Both the position numbers and the translations under genes were made by a program. Below, piece after piece: positions 36,529 to 45,676 of a stretch of DNA of 64,000 bases (within the stretch, counting starts at the first letter, position 1; each line of letters begins with the position of its first letter). The notes under the pieces are model-generated. The model was given only the letters and a program-made list of their open reading frames with translations. It searched no databases and was not told where the DNA came from. The DNA comes from Rhabdochlamydiaceae bacterium (GTDB lineage Bacteria; Chlamydiota; Chlamydiia; Chlamydiales; Rhabdochlamydiaceae). The stretch is taken from contig JAIETG010000006.1 in assembly GCA_019745395.1 (NCBI GenBank), positions 1 through 64,000 on the forward strand, written 5' to 3'.

Positions 36529-36558
36529 CCTAAGAAATCAAGCAACCTTATCACTAAT

Positions 36559-37284
36559 TTACAACTTTTCAATTAGTAAAATTTCTTGAATTTTTTCTGC
36601 ACTTATACGCATTGGAATATTTTGTTTTTCGTCAAGAGCAGAAGATGTATTATCTCTTAAAATGGTAAATCCCATTTTCATATAAAATTCGATAGATGAA
36701 TGTCTTGAATACAGTTGAATAGAAGTTTTATGTTCATCTAAACACTTTTGGAATAAAAAATAGAGCAGAGCCGTTCCAGATCCTTTAACAGAATCTACTC
36801 GTTGGATAAGATTTTTAGGATTGGTTGCTAAAAGCTCTAGTTCTAAGCAAGATTCTTTATCTGTTACAAGAGCTACCCCTTCCAAGCTTTCTCTGCCTTT
36901 GCAGGCAAATACCCTAGAACTTGAAGTGATACTAGTGGACAGAGTATCTGTAACAACCATTGAGTCAACAAGCCTTTTTTCTTCCACTTCGCTGAGACTT
37001 AAATCAAAGCATTGAGCTGCTTGCATTTTCCACTCACGGCATGTTCTAGCCAATTCTGCATTCTTTTTATGGGGAATTTCTTGAATAGAAAAAACGGCTT
37101 TTTGGACTAAAGGCACATTTGCTACTTTCCCATGAGAAGCGATCACCTGGCGCCCCGCCAATCGAGGAACCTCAAGCACCCTAGCAGAACTTCTCAGCAT
37201 CCTAGTAGAACTTGTTTCTGAAGTTTTTCTAGCGTTAATTGGAGGAGTCGTAAACGGAAGTGTATTTCTACCTGTGGGTAACAT
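36559..37284 (-). CDS. GNAT-family N-acetyltransferase with N-terminal extension
   Basis: The last ~130 residues of this 241-aa protein show a GNAT fold. GVALVTDKESCLELELLATN is the beta-4 region. VKGSGTALLYFLFQKCLDE is the acetyl-CoA pyrophosphate loop and helix (degenerate RxxGxG). FYMKMGFTIL is the final strand motif. The first ~70 residues are Ser/Thr/Arg-rich and unlike GNATs, perhaps a secretion or targeting segment. SD AAGGA precedes the ATG. The substrate is unknown. A decayed relative may lie at 28117-28587. Confidence 0.65.
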   Translation of the reverse strand: MLPTGRNTLPFTTPPINARKTSETSSTRMLRSSARVLEVPRLAGRQVIASHGKVANVPLVQKAVFSIQEIPHKKNAELARTCREWKMQAAQCFDLSLSEVEEKRLVDSMVVTDTLSTSITSSSRVFACKGRESLEGVALVTDKESCLELELLATNPKNLIQRVDSVKGSGTALLYFLFQKCLDEHKTSIQLYSRHSSIEFYMKMGFTILRDNTSSALDEKQNIPMRISAEKIQEILLIEKL

Positions 37285-37408
37285 TTTATTCCTTGATTTC
37301 GCAAATCATAAAAAATAATTTTACCACAAAAAACAATAAAAATCAAAATTTACTTAAATAAAGAAATAAAAACACAAACCATTCACATTAAACAGAAAAA
37401 GATAACTA

Positions 37409-38500
37409 TTAACGCGAAAAAGAAGCTACAATCTCTACATGGTCAGTTCCTGGAAAGAGCAAAAACCCCTTAAATTCTTGCAAAATCCACCCTTCTTGTA
37501 AAATCTCTCGATAATCCCTCAGAAAGGACTCTGGACCGCAGCTAATATAAATAAGTTGCTTTGCTTGAGAGACAAAGATCTTCTTTTTACACTCTTTAGA
37601 AAGCCCTTTTCTCGGGGGATCAACTAAAATCAGATCCCCTTCAGAAAAATCCACTTCTTCTACAGGATTACTTAAAAAAAGGCATTTTTTCTTCACAGAC
37701 TCTGGAAGTTTTTCTAAGCTTTTTTCAAAAGAGCTTTTTGCATGGGGTGAAGATTCTACTAATGTTACTTTTTTTGCTTTTTTTGCTAGAGAAAGACCAA
37801 TACATCCAACCCCAGAATATAGATCAATAAGAGACCTTCCCTCAGCTATTAAGGAATCGATGTACTCAAGCATTTTCTCATATAAAGAAAGGTGCGCTTG
37901 AGCAAAACAAGAAGGATGAAACGCAAATGATATACCTGAGATTTCTTGGAAAAAGTCTTCTTTTCCCACCTCTAACTCCCAAAGATTTCCCAGGATCGTA
38001 TTAGACCTCTTTGGATGATAATTACTCCAAATGGAGTGAAACATTCCTTCATTGTAAAGCTGCTTTACAAATGCTTTTTCTTTTTCTTCGAGAAATTCCC
38101 CATTCCACACCAAGGAAAGCTGTATCTGTTTGCGATCGCTTACCATTTGGAGATATCTCAGGCGCCCAACATGTTCCTTTTCTCGATAAGGCTCTATTTT
38201 ATGGATTTTCATCAAGCGACGGATCTTTTCCAAAGCCTCATTCATAACAGGATAGTGAAGAGGGCAATGCTTTAAATCCACAACCGTATGACTACCTTCC
38301 TCAAAAAGGCCAATTAAAGGCTTATCCACGCTTCCTCTAACCGCAAGCTTAGCTCTAGACCTCCAAGAAGTCAAATCGTCGCAAATGAGCTCAGATACCC
38401 CTAAAACTTCTACGATCTTCTCCCATATTTTAGGACTTGTTACATCCTTTTGAAAAGAACACCCAGAACATCTAGGAAAAACAGCACATGAAAAAGACAT
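37409..38500 (-). CDS. TrmA/RlmD-family (uracil-5)-methyltransferase
   Basis: The 363-aa protein has an N-terminal Fe-S-type cysteine set (CAVFPRCSGCSFQ), LIDLYSGVGCIGLSL as SAM motif I, and LILVDPPRKGL. YISCGPESFLRD contains the catalytic Cys. This is the RumA/TrmA fold that makes m5U in 23S rRNA or tRNA; chlamydiae usually have one such gene (CT742/ygcA). The TRAM domain typical of RlmD is not evident at the N-terminus. The ATG at 38500 has SD GGAGAG and is preferred to a TTG at 38521. The gene lies at the left edge of the putative origin. Confidence 0.85.
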   Translation of the reverse strand: MSFSCAVFPRCSGCSFQKDVTSPKIWEKIVEVLGVSELICDDLTSWRSRAKLAVRGSVDKPLIGLFEEGSHTVVDLKHCPLHYPVMNEALEKIRRLMKIHKIEPYREKEHVGRLRYLQMVSDRKQIQLSLVWNGEFLEEKEKAFVKQLYNEGMFHSIWSNYHPKRSNTILGNLWELEVGKEDFFQEISGISFAFHPSCFAQAHLSLYEKMLEYIDSLIAEGRSLIDLYSGVGCIGLSLAKKAKKVTLVESSPHAKSSFEKSLEKLPESVKKKCLFLSNPVEEVDFSEGDLILVDPPRKGLSKECKKKIFVSQAKQLIYISCGPESFLRDYREILQEGWILQEFKGFLLFPGTDHVEIVASFSR

Positions 38501-39057
38501 CACTCTCCAATAAAAAAACAAACTCTGCGCACGATCTTAAAGAAATTATACTTACAAAACAACAAATAAACTAAAGAAAAATGAAAATTTCAATTTCATC
38601 AGATTCAATTATCAGATGGCTTTATCATATTTTCAAGACCCTGATAAAATTTTCAAAAAAACAAAAAATCATTTATATACATAAATTTCACTTCAGAATT
38701 TATAAAATAAATTAAAACATATACTTAAAACAAAAAACCAAATAATCTGCAACCAGATAAACCACATAAACATTTCACGAATTTTCGAATGTGGAAACTT
38801 CAGTTCATAACCTGTTGATAGACTTTCGATAACTTGTTGATAAAGGGGAAAAAGGGGCTTTTTGAACAAGTTGAACACCCGTCATCAACAAGTTATGAAC
38901 AAGGTTTTTTCTCTATGCAAATGGGGGTAGTTATAAACATTTCCACAACGTACTAATAAGACGATATATATATATTAATATCTCTTCTTAGGAAATAAAG
39001 AGCTTGTCTTTCGACCTGTGAGCAGCTATCTTTGTTGGATTCCTTTTGGAGAATTTT
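38501..39057. other. Candidate chromosomal replication origin (oriC)
   Basis: This is the longest clearly non-coding AT-rich gap in the window. Between 38790 and 38947 seven 9-mers match TTATCCACA at 7 or 8 of 9 positions: 38790-98(-), 38813-21(-), 38835-43(-, 8/9), 38882-90(+), 38893-901(+), 38931-39(+), 38939-47(+). A 14-mer ATAAC(C/T)TGTTGAT(A/G) occurs at 38807-20 and 38829-42 (direct, 22-bp period) and inverted at 38883-96. An AT-only run (about 38964-38980) follows, as expected for an unwinding element. The layout fits a DnaA-dependent origin. No dnaA gene is adjacent. The ribosome-binding region of the next gene begins at about 39047. Confidence 0.6.
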
Positions 39058-39723
39058 ATGAAAGATCCAAAGTATTATTTTTCCAATGCTTCGTCTCCTG
39101 TATTTCAAGGTGCCGACTCCGTTTGGGACGCATTAAAATACCTGCCTGAGTTTTTAAAAACGTTAAAACTTGGAAAGATTGAAATAAAACTTCCGGATGG
39201 GGTTTTTTTAGAAAATCCTGAATCGATCTTCATTGGAGAGGGAACAATTGTAGAACCTGGAGTTTACATCAAGGGACCTGTTTTTATTGGAAAGGGATGT
39301 GAAATTCGACAAGGAGCCTATTTAAGAGGTAATGTTTTTTTGGAAGAAGGCTCTGTTGTTGGGCATTGCTCTGAAGTAAAAAATAGCATTTTTTTGAAAA
39401 GGGCACATGCCGCTCATTTCAATTATGTCGGAGATAGTATTCTTGGGGAAAAAAGTAATTTAGGTGCTGGAGTTAAATGCGCTAACTTCCGATTGGATCA
39501 AGGAGAAGTTGGAGTTTGGATTGAGGAAAAAAAGGTAATGACGGGTCTTAGAAAACTAGGAGTCATTTTAGGAGATCGATCGCAAATTGGATGTAATTGC
39601 GTAACGAGTCCTGGGACTTTAATTGGACAAGATGTCATTTGTTATCCATGTATGCATATTCAGGGAAGCGTTGCTTCAGGATCTTTGAAAAAGTTAAAGC
39701 AAGAATTGGAGAGAGTTTTATGA
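39058..39723 (+). CDS. Left-handed beta-helix (hexapeptide-repeat) sugar-nucleotide acyltransferase-like protein
   Basis: The 221-aa protein has isoleucine/valine-glycine hexapeptide repeats from about residue 60 onwards: IGEGTIVEPGVYIKGPVFIG, CEIRQGAYLRG, VGHCSEVKNS, LGDRSQIGCN and SPGTLIG. It resembles the C-terminal half of GlmU and related UDP-GlcNAc-forming proteins, with an extra N-terminal ~55 residues lacking the nucleotidyltransferase GXGTRM loop. In C. trachomatis a GlmU-like gene neighbours ispA, as here. The ATG at 39058 with SD TTGGAG is preferred to the TTG at 39046, which is part of that SD. It overlaps ispA by four bases (ATGA). Confidence 0.7.
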   Translation: MKDPKYYFSNASSPVFQGADSVWDALKYLPEFLKTLKLGKIEIKLPDGVFLENPESIFIGEGTIVEPGVYIKGPVFIGKGCEIRQGAYLRGNVFLEEGSVVGHCSEVKNSIFLKRAHAAHFNYVGDSILGEKSNLGAGVKCANFRLDQGEVGVWIEEKKVMTGLRKLGVILGDRSQIGCNCVTSPGTLIGQDVICYPCMHIQGSVASGSLKKLKQELERVL

Positions 39724-40628
39724 AAAAGACCGGATGCATTGCCGGATCCCATTTTTTTTCTTACAGAGATAAAGTGGAAAAAGAGATCGCTAAAAGCATT
39801 TCTAGTCTGGGCGAAAAAAACAAACTGCGAGATGCTTGTGAGTATGCTCTTACCAATGGAGGGAAAAGGTTTCGACCTCTGATTGTTTTGATGATTTCTG
39901 AAGCTTTAGGCAAGGGGCTTCCTATAGTAGACGCTGCTCTTTCTGTAGAATTTTTCCATACAGCTTCTCTAATTGCAGATGATCTTCCTTGCATGGATAA
40001 CGACGATGAAAGAAGAGATAAACCCTCTCTCCATAAAGTTTATGGGGAAACAGTTGCTCTATTAGCAAGTTACGCTTTAATCACCTCTGCTTTTGAAAGG
40101 ATTCATCTCTGCGCTTCTGCAATGCGAAAATCTGGCCTTTATTCCCCTGAATTTTGCGATCGCGTTTGTAGATTAGCCCTAGAGAGTGCAACACACTCTT
40201 CGGGGATCCACGGGGCTACAGGGGGGCAATTTTTGGATTTATATCCACCGACTCTAAATTTAGAAACGGTCAAACAAGTAATTTACAAAAAAACTGTAAC
40301 GCTTTTTGAGGTTTCTTTTGTATTTGGATGGCTTTTTGCAGGTGGAGATTTGAATCTTTTAGACAAGGTAAAAGAGACTGCGTACCACTTTGGAATGGCT
40401 TTTCAGATTGCTGATGATTTAGATGACATGACGCAAGATGAAAAAAAGCAACGAGATATTAGCATGGCAAGGTTATTGGGAAGAGATCGAGCTTTTTCTT
40501 TTTTTGAGGAGGAGATGCTTTCTTTTGAAAAACTTTTGAAGGAACTTGAGTTATACACTCCCTCTTTTCAAAAGCTAAGCGACATGCTGTATCAGCATGC
40601 CGCCTTGCAAGCAGGATCAGTCAGCTAG
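39720..40628 (+). CDS. ispA: Polyprenyl (geranyl/farnesyl) diphosphate synthase
   Basis: The 302-aa trans-isoprenyl diphosphate synthase makes C15 allylic diphosphate for undecaprenyl phosphate and quinones. The first aspartate-rich motif [21 protein letters not shown] (IPP-binding Lys/Arg), GQFLDL and the second motif DDLDDMTQD are all present. Start ATG at 39720 has SD TTGGAGAGAG and is translationally coupled (ATGA) to the upstream gene. Its 3' end overlaps recA by 12 bases on the opposite strand. Chain length is inferred from the family, not from sequence. Confidence 0.92.
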   Translation: MKKTGCIAGSHFFSYRDKVEKEIAKSISSLGEKNKLRDACEYALTNGGKRFRPLIVLMISEALGKGLPIVDAALSVEFFHTASLIADDLPCMDNDDERRDKPSLHKVYGETVALLASYALITSAFERIHLCASAMRKSGLYSPEFCDRVCRLALESATHSSGIHGATGGQFLDLYPPTLNLETVKQVIYKKTVTLFEVSFVFGWLFAGGDLNLLDKVKETAYHFGMAFQIADDLDDMTQDEKKQRDISMARLLGRDRAFSFFEEEMLSFEKLLKELELYTPSFQKLSDMLYQHAALQAGSVS

Positions 40629-41672
40629 AGTTTCAACGATCTCTGCTACTTCTTCAGACTTTTTAGAGATTGGTAATTCAGATCTACGTTCTAGAATTAG
40701 TTTTTCTAATTCTTCCGTCATGCCAGGATTTTTTCTTAGCTCTTCTCGAGCAGCTTCTCTTCCTTGTCCTAGGCGATGCGTTTTATAGCTAAACCAAGTT
40801 CCTTTTTTCTCGATGATTTGCATATCAACGCCCATATCGATGATAGAACCAATACGAGAGATACCTTCGTTAAAAAGAATGTCAAATTCAGCGACTTGGA
40901 ATGGAGGAGCCATTTTATTTTTTACAACTTTGACTTTTACGCGATTGCCGATCTCACTATTATCAGATCCTTTGATACCGCCAATTCTTCGAATATCCAT
41001 ACGAACAGATGCGTAAAATTTTAAGGCTCTTCCTCCTGTTGTCGTTTCAGGATTTCCAAACATAACCCCAATTTTTTCTCGGATCTGGTTGATGAAGATT
41101 GCGCAGGTATTGCTTTTAGAAAGTGTAGCTGTAAGTTTTCTAAGAGCTTGGGACATCATTCTTGCTTGAAGTCCCATAAAAGAATCTCCAATCTCACCTT
41201 CTAATTCTGCTTTAGGAACAAGAGCTGCAACAGAGTCGATAACGATAAGATCTACTGCATTAGATCTAGCGAGCATTTCTGCAATGTTAAGAGCGTCTTC
41301 TCCAGAATCTGGTTGAGAGATGAGAAGTTCATCGAGATTCACTCCAATTTTTGTTGCATAAGCAGGATCGAGTGCGTGCTCAGCATCGATATAAGCGGCA
41401 ACCCCGCCATTTTTTTGCACGTTTGCTACAATGTGCGTAGCTAAAGTAGATTTTCCTGAAGATTCAGGTCCGTAGATTTCAACAATTCTTCCTCTAGGGA
41501 CACCACCAATTCCAAGAGCCGCATCTAAAGAGATTGCTCCTGTTTTGATTACGCTGATTTCTTTAGTTGCGGAACTTTTTCCGAGGGTCATGATAGAACC
41601 GGATCCAAATTGTTTTTCGATTTGGGCAACGGCAAGATCTAAGGCTTTTTTTTTGGCGAGTTCTTGTGACAT
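40617..41672 (-). CDS. recA: Recombinase A
   Basis: The 351-aa product is normal Rec[11 protein letters not shown]-loop lies at about 68-76, followed by [24 protein letters not shown] and [10 protein letters not shown] Walker B. The L2 loop [28 protein letters not shown] is intact. A strong SD GAAGGAG precedes the ATG. It is divergent from glk and convergent with ispA. It works with RecBC in this window for homologous recombination. No LexA-type operator is evident upstream. Confidence 0.98.
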   Translation of the reverse strand: MSQELAKKKALDLAVAQIEKQFGSGSIMTLGKSSATKEISVIKTGAISLDAALGIGGVPRGRIVEIYGPESSGKSTLATHIVANVQKNGGVAAYIDAEHALDPAYATKIGVNLDELLISQPDSGEDALNIAEMLARSNAVDLIVIDSVAALVPKAELEGEIGDSFMGLQARMMSQALRKLTATLSKSNTCAIFINQIREKIGVMFGNPETTTGGRALKFYASVRMDIRRIGGIKGSDNSEIGNRVKVKVVKNKMAPPFQVAEFDILFNEGISRIGSIIDMGVDMQIIEKKGTWFSYKTHRLGQGREAAREELRKNPGMTEELEKLILERRSELPISKKSEEVAEIVETLAD

Positions 41673-41803
41673 AGACGCTCCTTCAATGCGTTTATTTTTT
41701 CCTATAGATTGAGGTTGAAACTCCTTCTCGTCAAGTAGAATGTCATCTACAAAAAATCCTTATTTTGTTTGAATGAAAAAAGATACGAACATTAGGGATT
41801 TTC

Positions 41804-42790
41804 ATGATTTTAGCAGGAGATGTTGGGGGGACTAAGGTAGTACTTGCTCTTTTCGAAGACGTCGCATCGAGAAAAAAAATAAAAATACAAAAATTTGCGA
41901 GTAAAGATTTTGGAAATTTTGGAGATATCGTTAAAGCCTTTTTACCCAAAGATCTTAAAGTGGATTGTGCTTGTTTTGGAGTCGCTGGACCTATCCAAGA
42001 AAATAAATGCCACGCAACCAACCTGCCGTGGATGATAGATGGAAAAGAAATGGAAAAGTCTTTGAATATTTCTAAAGTTCATTTAATTAACGATCTAGAG
42101 GCAAATGCTTGGGGAGTCTTTGCTCTGAAAGAAGATGAATTTCATGTTTTAAATCTTGGAGTGCCCAAAAAAGGAAACCGTGCCTTGATTTCTGCGGGAA
42201 CTGGACTTGGAGAAGCGGGATTTTATTTTAATGGAAAGAACCACTTTCCTTTTGCTAGTGAAGGTGGGCATGCTGATTTTTCTCCAGATGATGAGGAAGA
42301 AGTGGAGCTGTGGCGTTATTTTAAAAACAAATTTGGTCACGCTTCTTTTGAGCGTTTTTTAAGTGGTTCTGGAATAGAAAATATTTATCGATTTTTTGTA
42401 GAGAATAAAAAAGAAATAGAAAAAGAAGAAATTCGAGAGCGGATGAAAACAGAAGATCCAGCCCAGGTTATTTCTGAAAATGCTTTGCAGAAGAAATGTC
42501 CTACTTGTGTAAAAACCTTAGATCGATTTGTATCGATTTACGGAGGAGAGGCGGGAAATCTCGCTCTAAAGTTTTTAGCTTTAGGAGGAGTATATGTAGG
42601 AGGCGGGATAGCTCCTAAGATTTTAGAGGCATTAAAAAGTGGGCTTTTTATGCGTTCTTTTATGGATAAGGGACGTTTTAAACCCTTGCTTTCTGAAATA
42701 CAGGTTAAAGTAATCCTAAACCCAGAAACAGCTCTTTTAGGCGCTGCAGAGTTTGCTAAAAACTCATGTTCATCTATAGTAGGCAAATAA
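41804..42790 (+). CDS. glk: Glucokinase
   Basis: The 328-aa protein has the ROK/Glk-type ASKHA start LAGDVGGTKVVLALF, CFGVAGPIQ and HLINDLEANAWG with the catalytic Asp. Further motifs are ISAGTGLGEA, PFASEGGHADFSP and GGVYVGGGIAPKIL. It phosphorylates glucose to glucose-6-phosphate. Pathogenic Chlamydia take up glucose-6-phosphate and lack a hexokinase, while environmental relatives carry glk, so this supports an environmental/arthropod chlamydial source. SD AGGGA precedes the ATG. It is followed after 21 bases by an OppA-type gene. Confidence 0.92.
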   Translation: MILAGDVGGTKVVLALFEDVASRKKIKIQKFASKDFGNFGDIVKAFLPKDLKVDCACFGVAGPIQENKCHATNLPWMIDGKEMEKSLNISKVHLINDLEANAWGVFALKEDEFHVLNLGVPKKGNRALISAGTGLGEAGFYFNGKNHFPFASEGGHADFSPDDEEEVELWRYFKNKFGHASFERFLSGSGIENIYRFFVENKKEIEKEEIRERMKTEDPAQVISENALQKKCPTCVKTLDRFVSIYGGEAGNLALKFLALGGVYVGGGIAPKILEALKSGLFMRSFMDKGRFKPLLSEIQVKVILNPETALLGAAEFAKNSCSSIVGK

Positions 42791-42811
42791 TATCTAAAAA
42801 TGAAGGCCATC

Positions 42812-44380
42812 ATGCGATCCCTATTTTTCCTTTTAGCTTCTCTTTTTTCTCTAGTAAGCTCCTGTCAACCCAAACCCAAATCAGAACTTCCTGAACAAAA
42901 AGTACGACTTAATTTGGCATTGGATCCTATGACTTTAGATCCAAGAAAGGGAAGAGCTCTTAATGAGCGATTTTTGATAGGAATGTTATTTGAAGGACTT
43001 GCCAGAGAAAATGCAGAGGGAGTTAATGAACTTGCTTTAGCAGATCGTATGGAAAAGTTAGAGAATGGATCTCGTTATGTTTTTCATTTAAGAGAAGCAT
43101 ACTGGAGTAATGGAGATAGAATTTCCTCTCAAGATTTTATCTATGCCTGGAAAACTGCTTTAGATCCTTTATTTCCTTCTGAAAATTCCTATCAGCTTTT
43201 TTGTATTAAAAATGCAGAAGCTATTAAGAAAGGAGAAATGCTTTCTTCGGAATTAGGTGTAACAGAAATAGATGCTCTTACTTTACAAATTGATCTTCAG
43301 TATCCAGTTCCTTATTTTTTTGAACTGTTATCATTTCCTATTTTTTTTCCCGTACATAAAAGTATGGATTTTTCTAAATCGGAATTAGTTTCTTCGGGAC
43401 CTTTTTGTTTAACGACGTGGAAACATAACGATTTTATCGAGGTTGTTAAAAATGAAAAATATTGGGATGCGCAGGCAGTTCAATTGCAAAATATTCATTT
43501 TTCTATGGTAAGTCCAGAAACTGAAATCCGAATGTTTGAAAAGAAAGAACTGGACTGGGCAGGATCACCTTTAGGAGACCTTCCTTTAGATCTTTTGGAG
43601 AAATTTCGTAAAGAGAGCCTTCTTCGCACTCATCCAATGCTTGCAACTACCTTCTTCCGTTTGAATACAGAAAAGCCTCCTTTTACCAATGCTAATATCC
43701 GAAAAGCATTTGCTCTTGCTGTACATAGAAAAGCTCTCACTGATCATGTTTTTCAAGGGGAAAATGAGGTTGCAACACGCTTTGTTCCCAAGTCAATGAG
43801 ACTACAAAAAGAAGAATATTTTCCTGAAACTGACGAAGCTCAAGCGAAAGAGCTTTTTAAAAAAGGGTTAATGGAATTAGGAATGTCACAAGAAGAATTT
43901 CCTAAAATCACTTTTCTTTATAGAAGCTCTCAAAAAAACAACTCGATTGCACAGACTATACAACAAGACTGGAAAAGAGTGTTGGGTATAACGGTAGAGC
44001 TGGAGGCCAATGAATGGAAAGTATGTTTGGGAAGAATTCAGCAGAAAGATTATCAACTGACATTAAGCGATTGGATTGCAGATTTCAATGATCCTGTGAA
44101 TTTTTTAAGCGTTTTTAAACATAAAAAAGATTCTTTAAATAACACGCAATGGGAAAATGAAGAGTATGTGGATCTTTTAGATATTTCAGAAATAGCAAGT
44201 TCGGAAAATAGGAAACAAATTTTGCAGCGCTGTGAATCTATTCTTATGCAAGAGATGCCGATCATTCCCCTGTATCATTCCAGTATGCGCTATTTGAAAC
44301 ATGACGGATTAAGGAAGGTTGTAATCTCTTCTTTGGGAAACCTAGACTTTAAATGGGCTTACGTGGACAATCCCAAATAA
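42812..44380 (+). CDS. oppA: Oligopeptide ABC transporter substrate-binding lipoprotein (OppA family)
   Basis: The 522-aa product has a lipoprotein signal (lipobox SLVSSC, followed by a Pro/Lys linker). The SBP_bac_5 fold follows: RLNLALDPMTLDPRKG, YVFHLREAYWSNGDRISSQD (signature region), VSSGPFCLTTW and AFALAVHRKAL. It would deliver peptides to an Opp permease that is not in this window. The ATG at 42812 has GAAGG at good spacing and is preferred to ATG 42800. Peptide uptake is a major amino-acid source for chlamydiae. Confidence 0.9.
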   Translation: MRSLFFLLASLFSLVSSCQPKPKSELPEQKVRLNLALDPMTLDPRKGRALNERFLIGMLFEGLARENAEGVNELALADRMEKLENGSRYVFHLREAYWSNGDRISSQDFIYAWKTALDPLFPSENSYQLFCIKNAEAIKKGEMLSSELGVTEIDALTLQIDLQYPVPYFFELLSFPIFFPVHKSMDFSKSELVSSGPFCLTTWKHNDFIEVVKNEKYWDAQAVQLQNIHFSMVSPETEIRMFEKKELDWAGSPLGDLPLDLLEKFRKESLLRTHPMLATTFFRLNTEKPPFTNANIRKAFALAVHRKALTDHVFQGENEVATRFVPKSMRLQKEEYFPETDEAQAKELFKKGLMELGMSQEEFPKITFLYRSSQKNNSIAQTIQQDWKRVLGITVELEANEWKVCLGRIQQKDYQLTLSDWIADFNDPVNFLSVFKHKKDSLNNTQWENEEYVDLLDISEIASSENRKQILQRCESILMQEMPIIPLYHSSMRYLKHDGLRKVVISSLGNLDFKWAYVDNPK

Positions 44381-44392
44381 CAAGGGAAAGTT

Positions 44393-44749
44393 ATGAGAAA
44401 AATCATTTTAACTGGATTTGTTTTTTTAGGGTCTATTTGTTCATTAGAGGCCTTGTCTTTGCGTTTTCAAAACCAAACTGCAAGTCCTTTAACGGCAGAA
44501 ATTTTGAGCGCCAATGGTTCTTTAATAGGGGAAGTAAAAGTTCCTTCTCAAAAGACTGTTTCCTGGACAGATGCCACTTTTCCTGTAAAAGCTTCTTCTT
44601 CCAAATCAGTTACGCCTTTGACTGTGCACTGGTTTGATAATGATGGAGAACTTTTTCATATTTCCGATCACGTAATGACAGGTTCTTTACTCCAAACGAA
44701 TCATTGTATAGGAAAAAAAGCGAGCAAAACAAATAAAGAACCATCCTGA
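44393..44749 (+). CDS. Small exported protein of unknown function (paralogue 1)
   Basis: The 118-aa product has a signal peptide ending around SLEALS. LSLRFQNQTASPLTAEILSANGSLIGE is followed by VSWTD and then VTPLTVHWFDNDGELF. The next gene's product has the same layout (SLYLRNDTAFQLKARIIGANGVVIGE, VTPYNVYWYCAEGEGELF), so the two are tandem paralogues. I do not recognise the family. The short beta-rich mature chain could be a periplasmic or surface protein. SD AAGGG is good and both follow oppA within a few bases, suggesting a single operon. Confidence 0.65.
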   Translation: MRKIILTGFVFLGSICSLEALSLRFQNQTASPLTAEILSANGSLIGEVKVPSQKTVSWTDATFPVKASSSKSVTPLTVHWFDNDGELFHISDHVMTGSLLQTNHCIGKKASKTNKEPS

Positions 44750-44756
44750 GGTGAGT

Positions 44757-45158
44757 ATGAAAATTTTCCTTTTTTTACTGATAAGCTCCCCGTGTTTTGG
44801 TTCTCTATATCTACGTAATGATACCGCTTTTCAATTGAAAGCTCGAATTATTGGAGCTAATGGTGTTGTTATAGGGGAAAAACTTGTAGATGCTCAAAAA
44901 CTTATGTATTTAGAAGATCAAATCGGATCGTCTGATCCAGTCAGTAAAGATGTTGATGCTAAATTTCAAAACTATAAAAACTCAGTAACTCCTTATAACG
45001 TATATTGGTATTGTGCTGAAGGGGAAGGAGAGCTTTTTGCGGTATGTTCTGGCGTTGCTACGGGAGCTACGGTATCGGCAACAGGCTGTTTAGGTTCATG
45101 TTCTTGTAAGCCTCCTAAAGAGAAAAAACAGGGAAATGATGCATATAAGCAAGAGTAA
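44757..45158 (+). CDS. Small exported cysteine-containing protein (paralogue 2)
   Basis: The 133-aa product has a signal peptide (KIFLFLLISSPCFG). The mature part parallels the preceding gene and adds a cysteine-rich stretch near the C-terminus (CSGVATG, ATGCLGSCSCKPP), so disulfides are likely. ATG 44757 has SD GAGGTGAG and is preferred to GTG 44751. Function is unknown. Cys-rich small envelope proteins are common in chlamydiae, where disulfides stiffen the outer membrane complex. Confidence 0.65.
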   Translation: MKIFLFLLISSPCFGSLYLRNDTAFQLKARIIGANGVVIGEKLVDAQKLMYLEDQIGSSDPVSKDVDAKFQNYKNSVTPYNVYWYCAEGEGELFAVCSGVATGATVSATGCLGSCSCKPPKEKKQGNDAYKQE

Positions 45159-45243
45159 AATCGATTTAATATTTCTAATTTAGATCGATAACTGTTGTGA
45201 GCAATGCTTTGTTTTTGTATTGTATTTTCTCTACAGAGTTTTT

Positions 45244-45633
45244 ATGAAAAAGTATATACACATCATTCTTTTCATCTTTACATTTTTATTTGCGAGCACT
45301 TTTGTTCGATATAATTGTAACATAGAAATTCACGACTTTCAGAAATCATTTAAGCATTCTGTCGCAATTGAATCCTTTGCAAAACAAGAACAGATAGAAA
45401 AATCTGATTTGTCTTTACAAAATCGCACTGTTATTTTTTTTTCGCTAAAAAGAAATTATGATCTTGTTAATAAATTATTTTTTTTAATTTTTCTGTTTTT
45501 TGTTCGTAAATATTTGTTTTTTTACAGTTCTATATGTTTTAAATCTTTTTCAGATCGAAAACTTGTTTGCAATTTTCTTAGATTACAAATATTAAAATCT
45601 AAGGCACATCCACCTACATATTTCTCTTTTTAA
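45244..45633 (+). CDS. Small membrane protein, unknown
   Basis: The 129-aa product has an N-terminal hydrophobic segment (about 5-22, possible signal anchor) and a very hydrophobic Phe/Leu-rich segment (about 75-100), with a basic tail. It is AT-rich and poorly constrained in composition. ATG 45244 follows CAGAG and is preferred to a TTG at 45220. No family is recognised. It could be a real small membrane protein or a decaying gene. Confidence 0.4.
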   Translation: MKKYIHIILFIFTFLFASTFVRYNCNIEIHDFQKSFKHSVAIESFAKQEQIEKSDLSLQNRTVIFFSLKRNYDLVNKLFFLIFLFFVRKYLFFYSSICFKSFSDRKLVCNFLRLQILKSKAHPPTYFSF

Positions 45634-45676
45634 TTTTTTTTTAACTTAATGTATAATATTAAAATATGAGATTAAT

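Noticed and set aside
44353-44637. Alternative plus-strand frame overlapping the end of oppA
   Set aside because: It is a shadow of the 44393-44749 gene, whose start has a good SD and a signal peptide.
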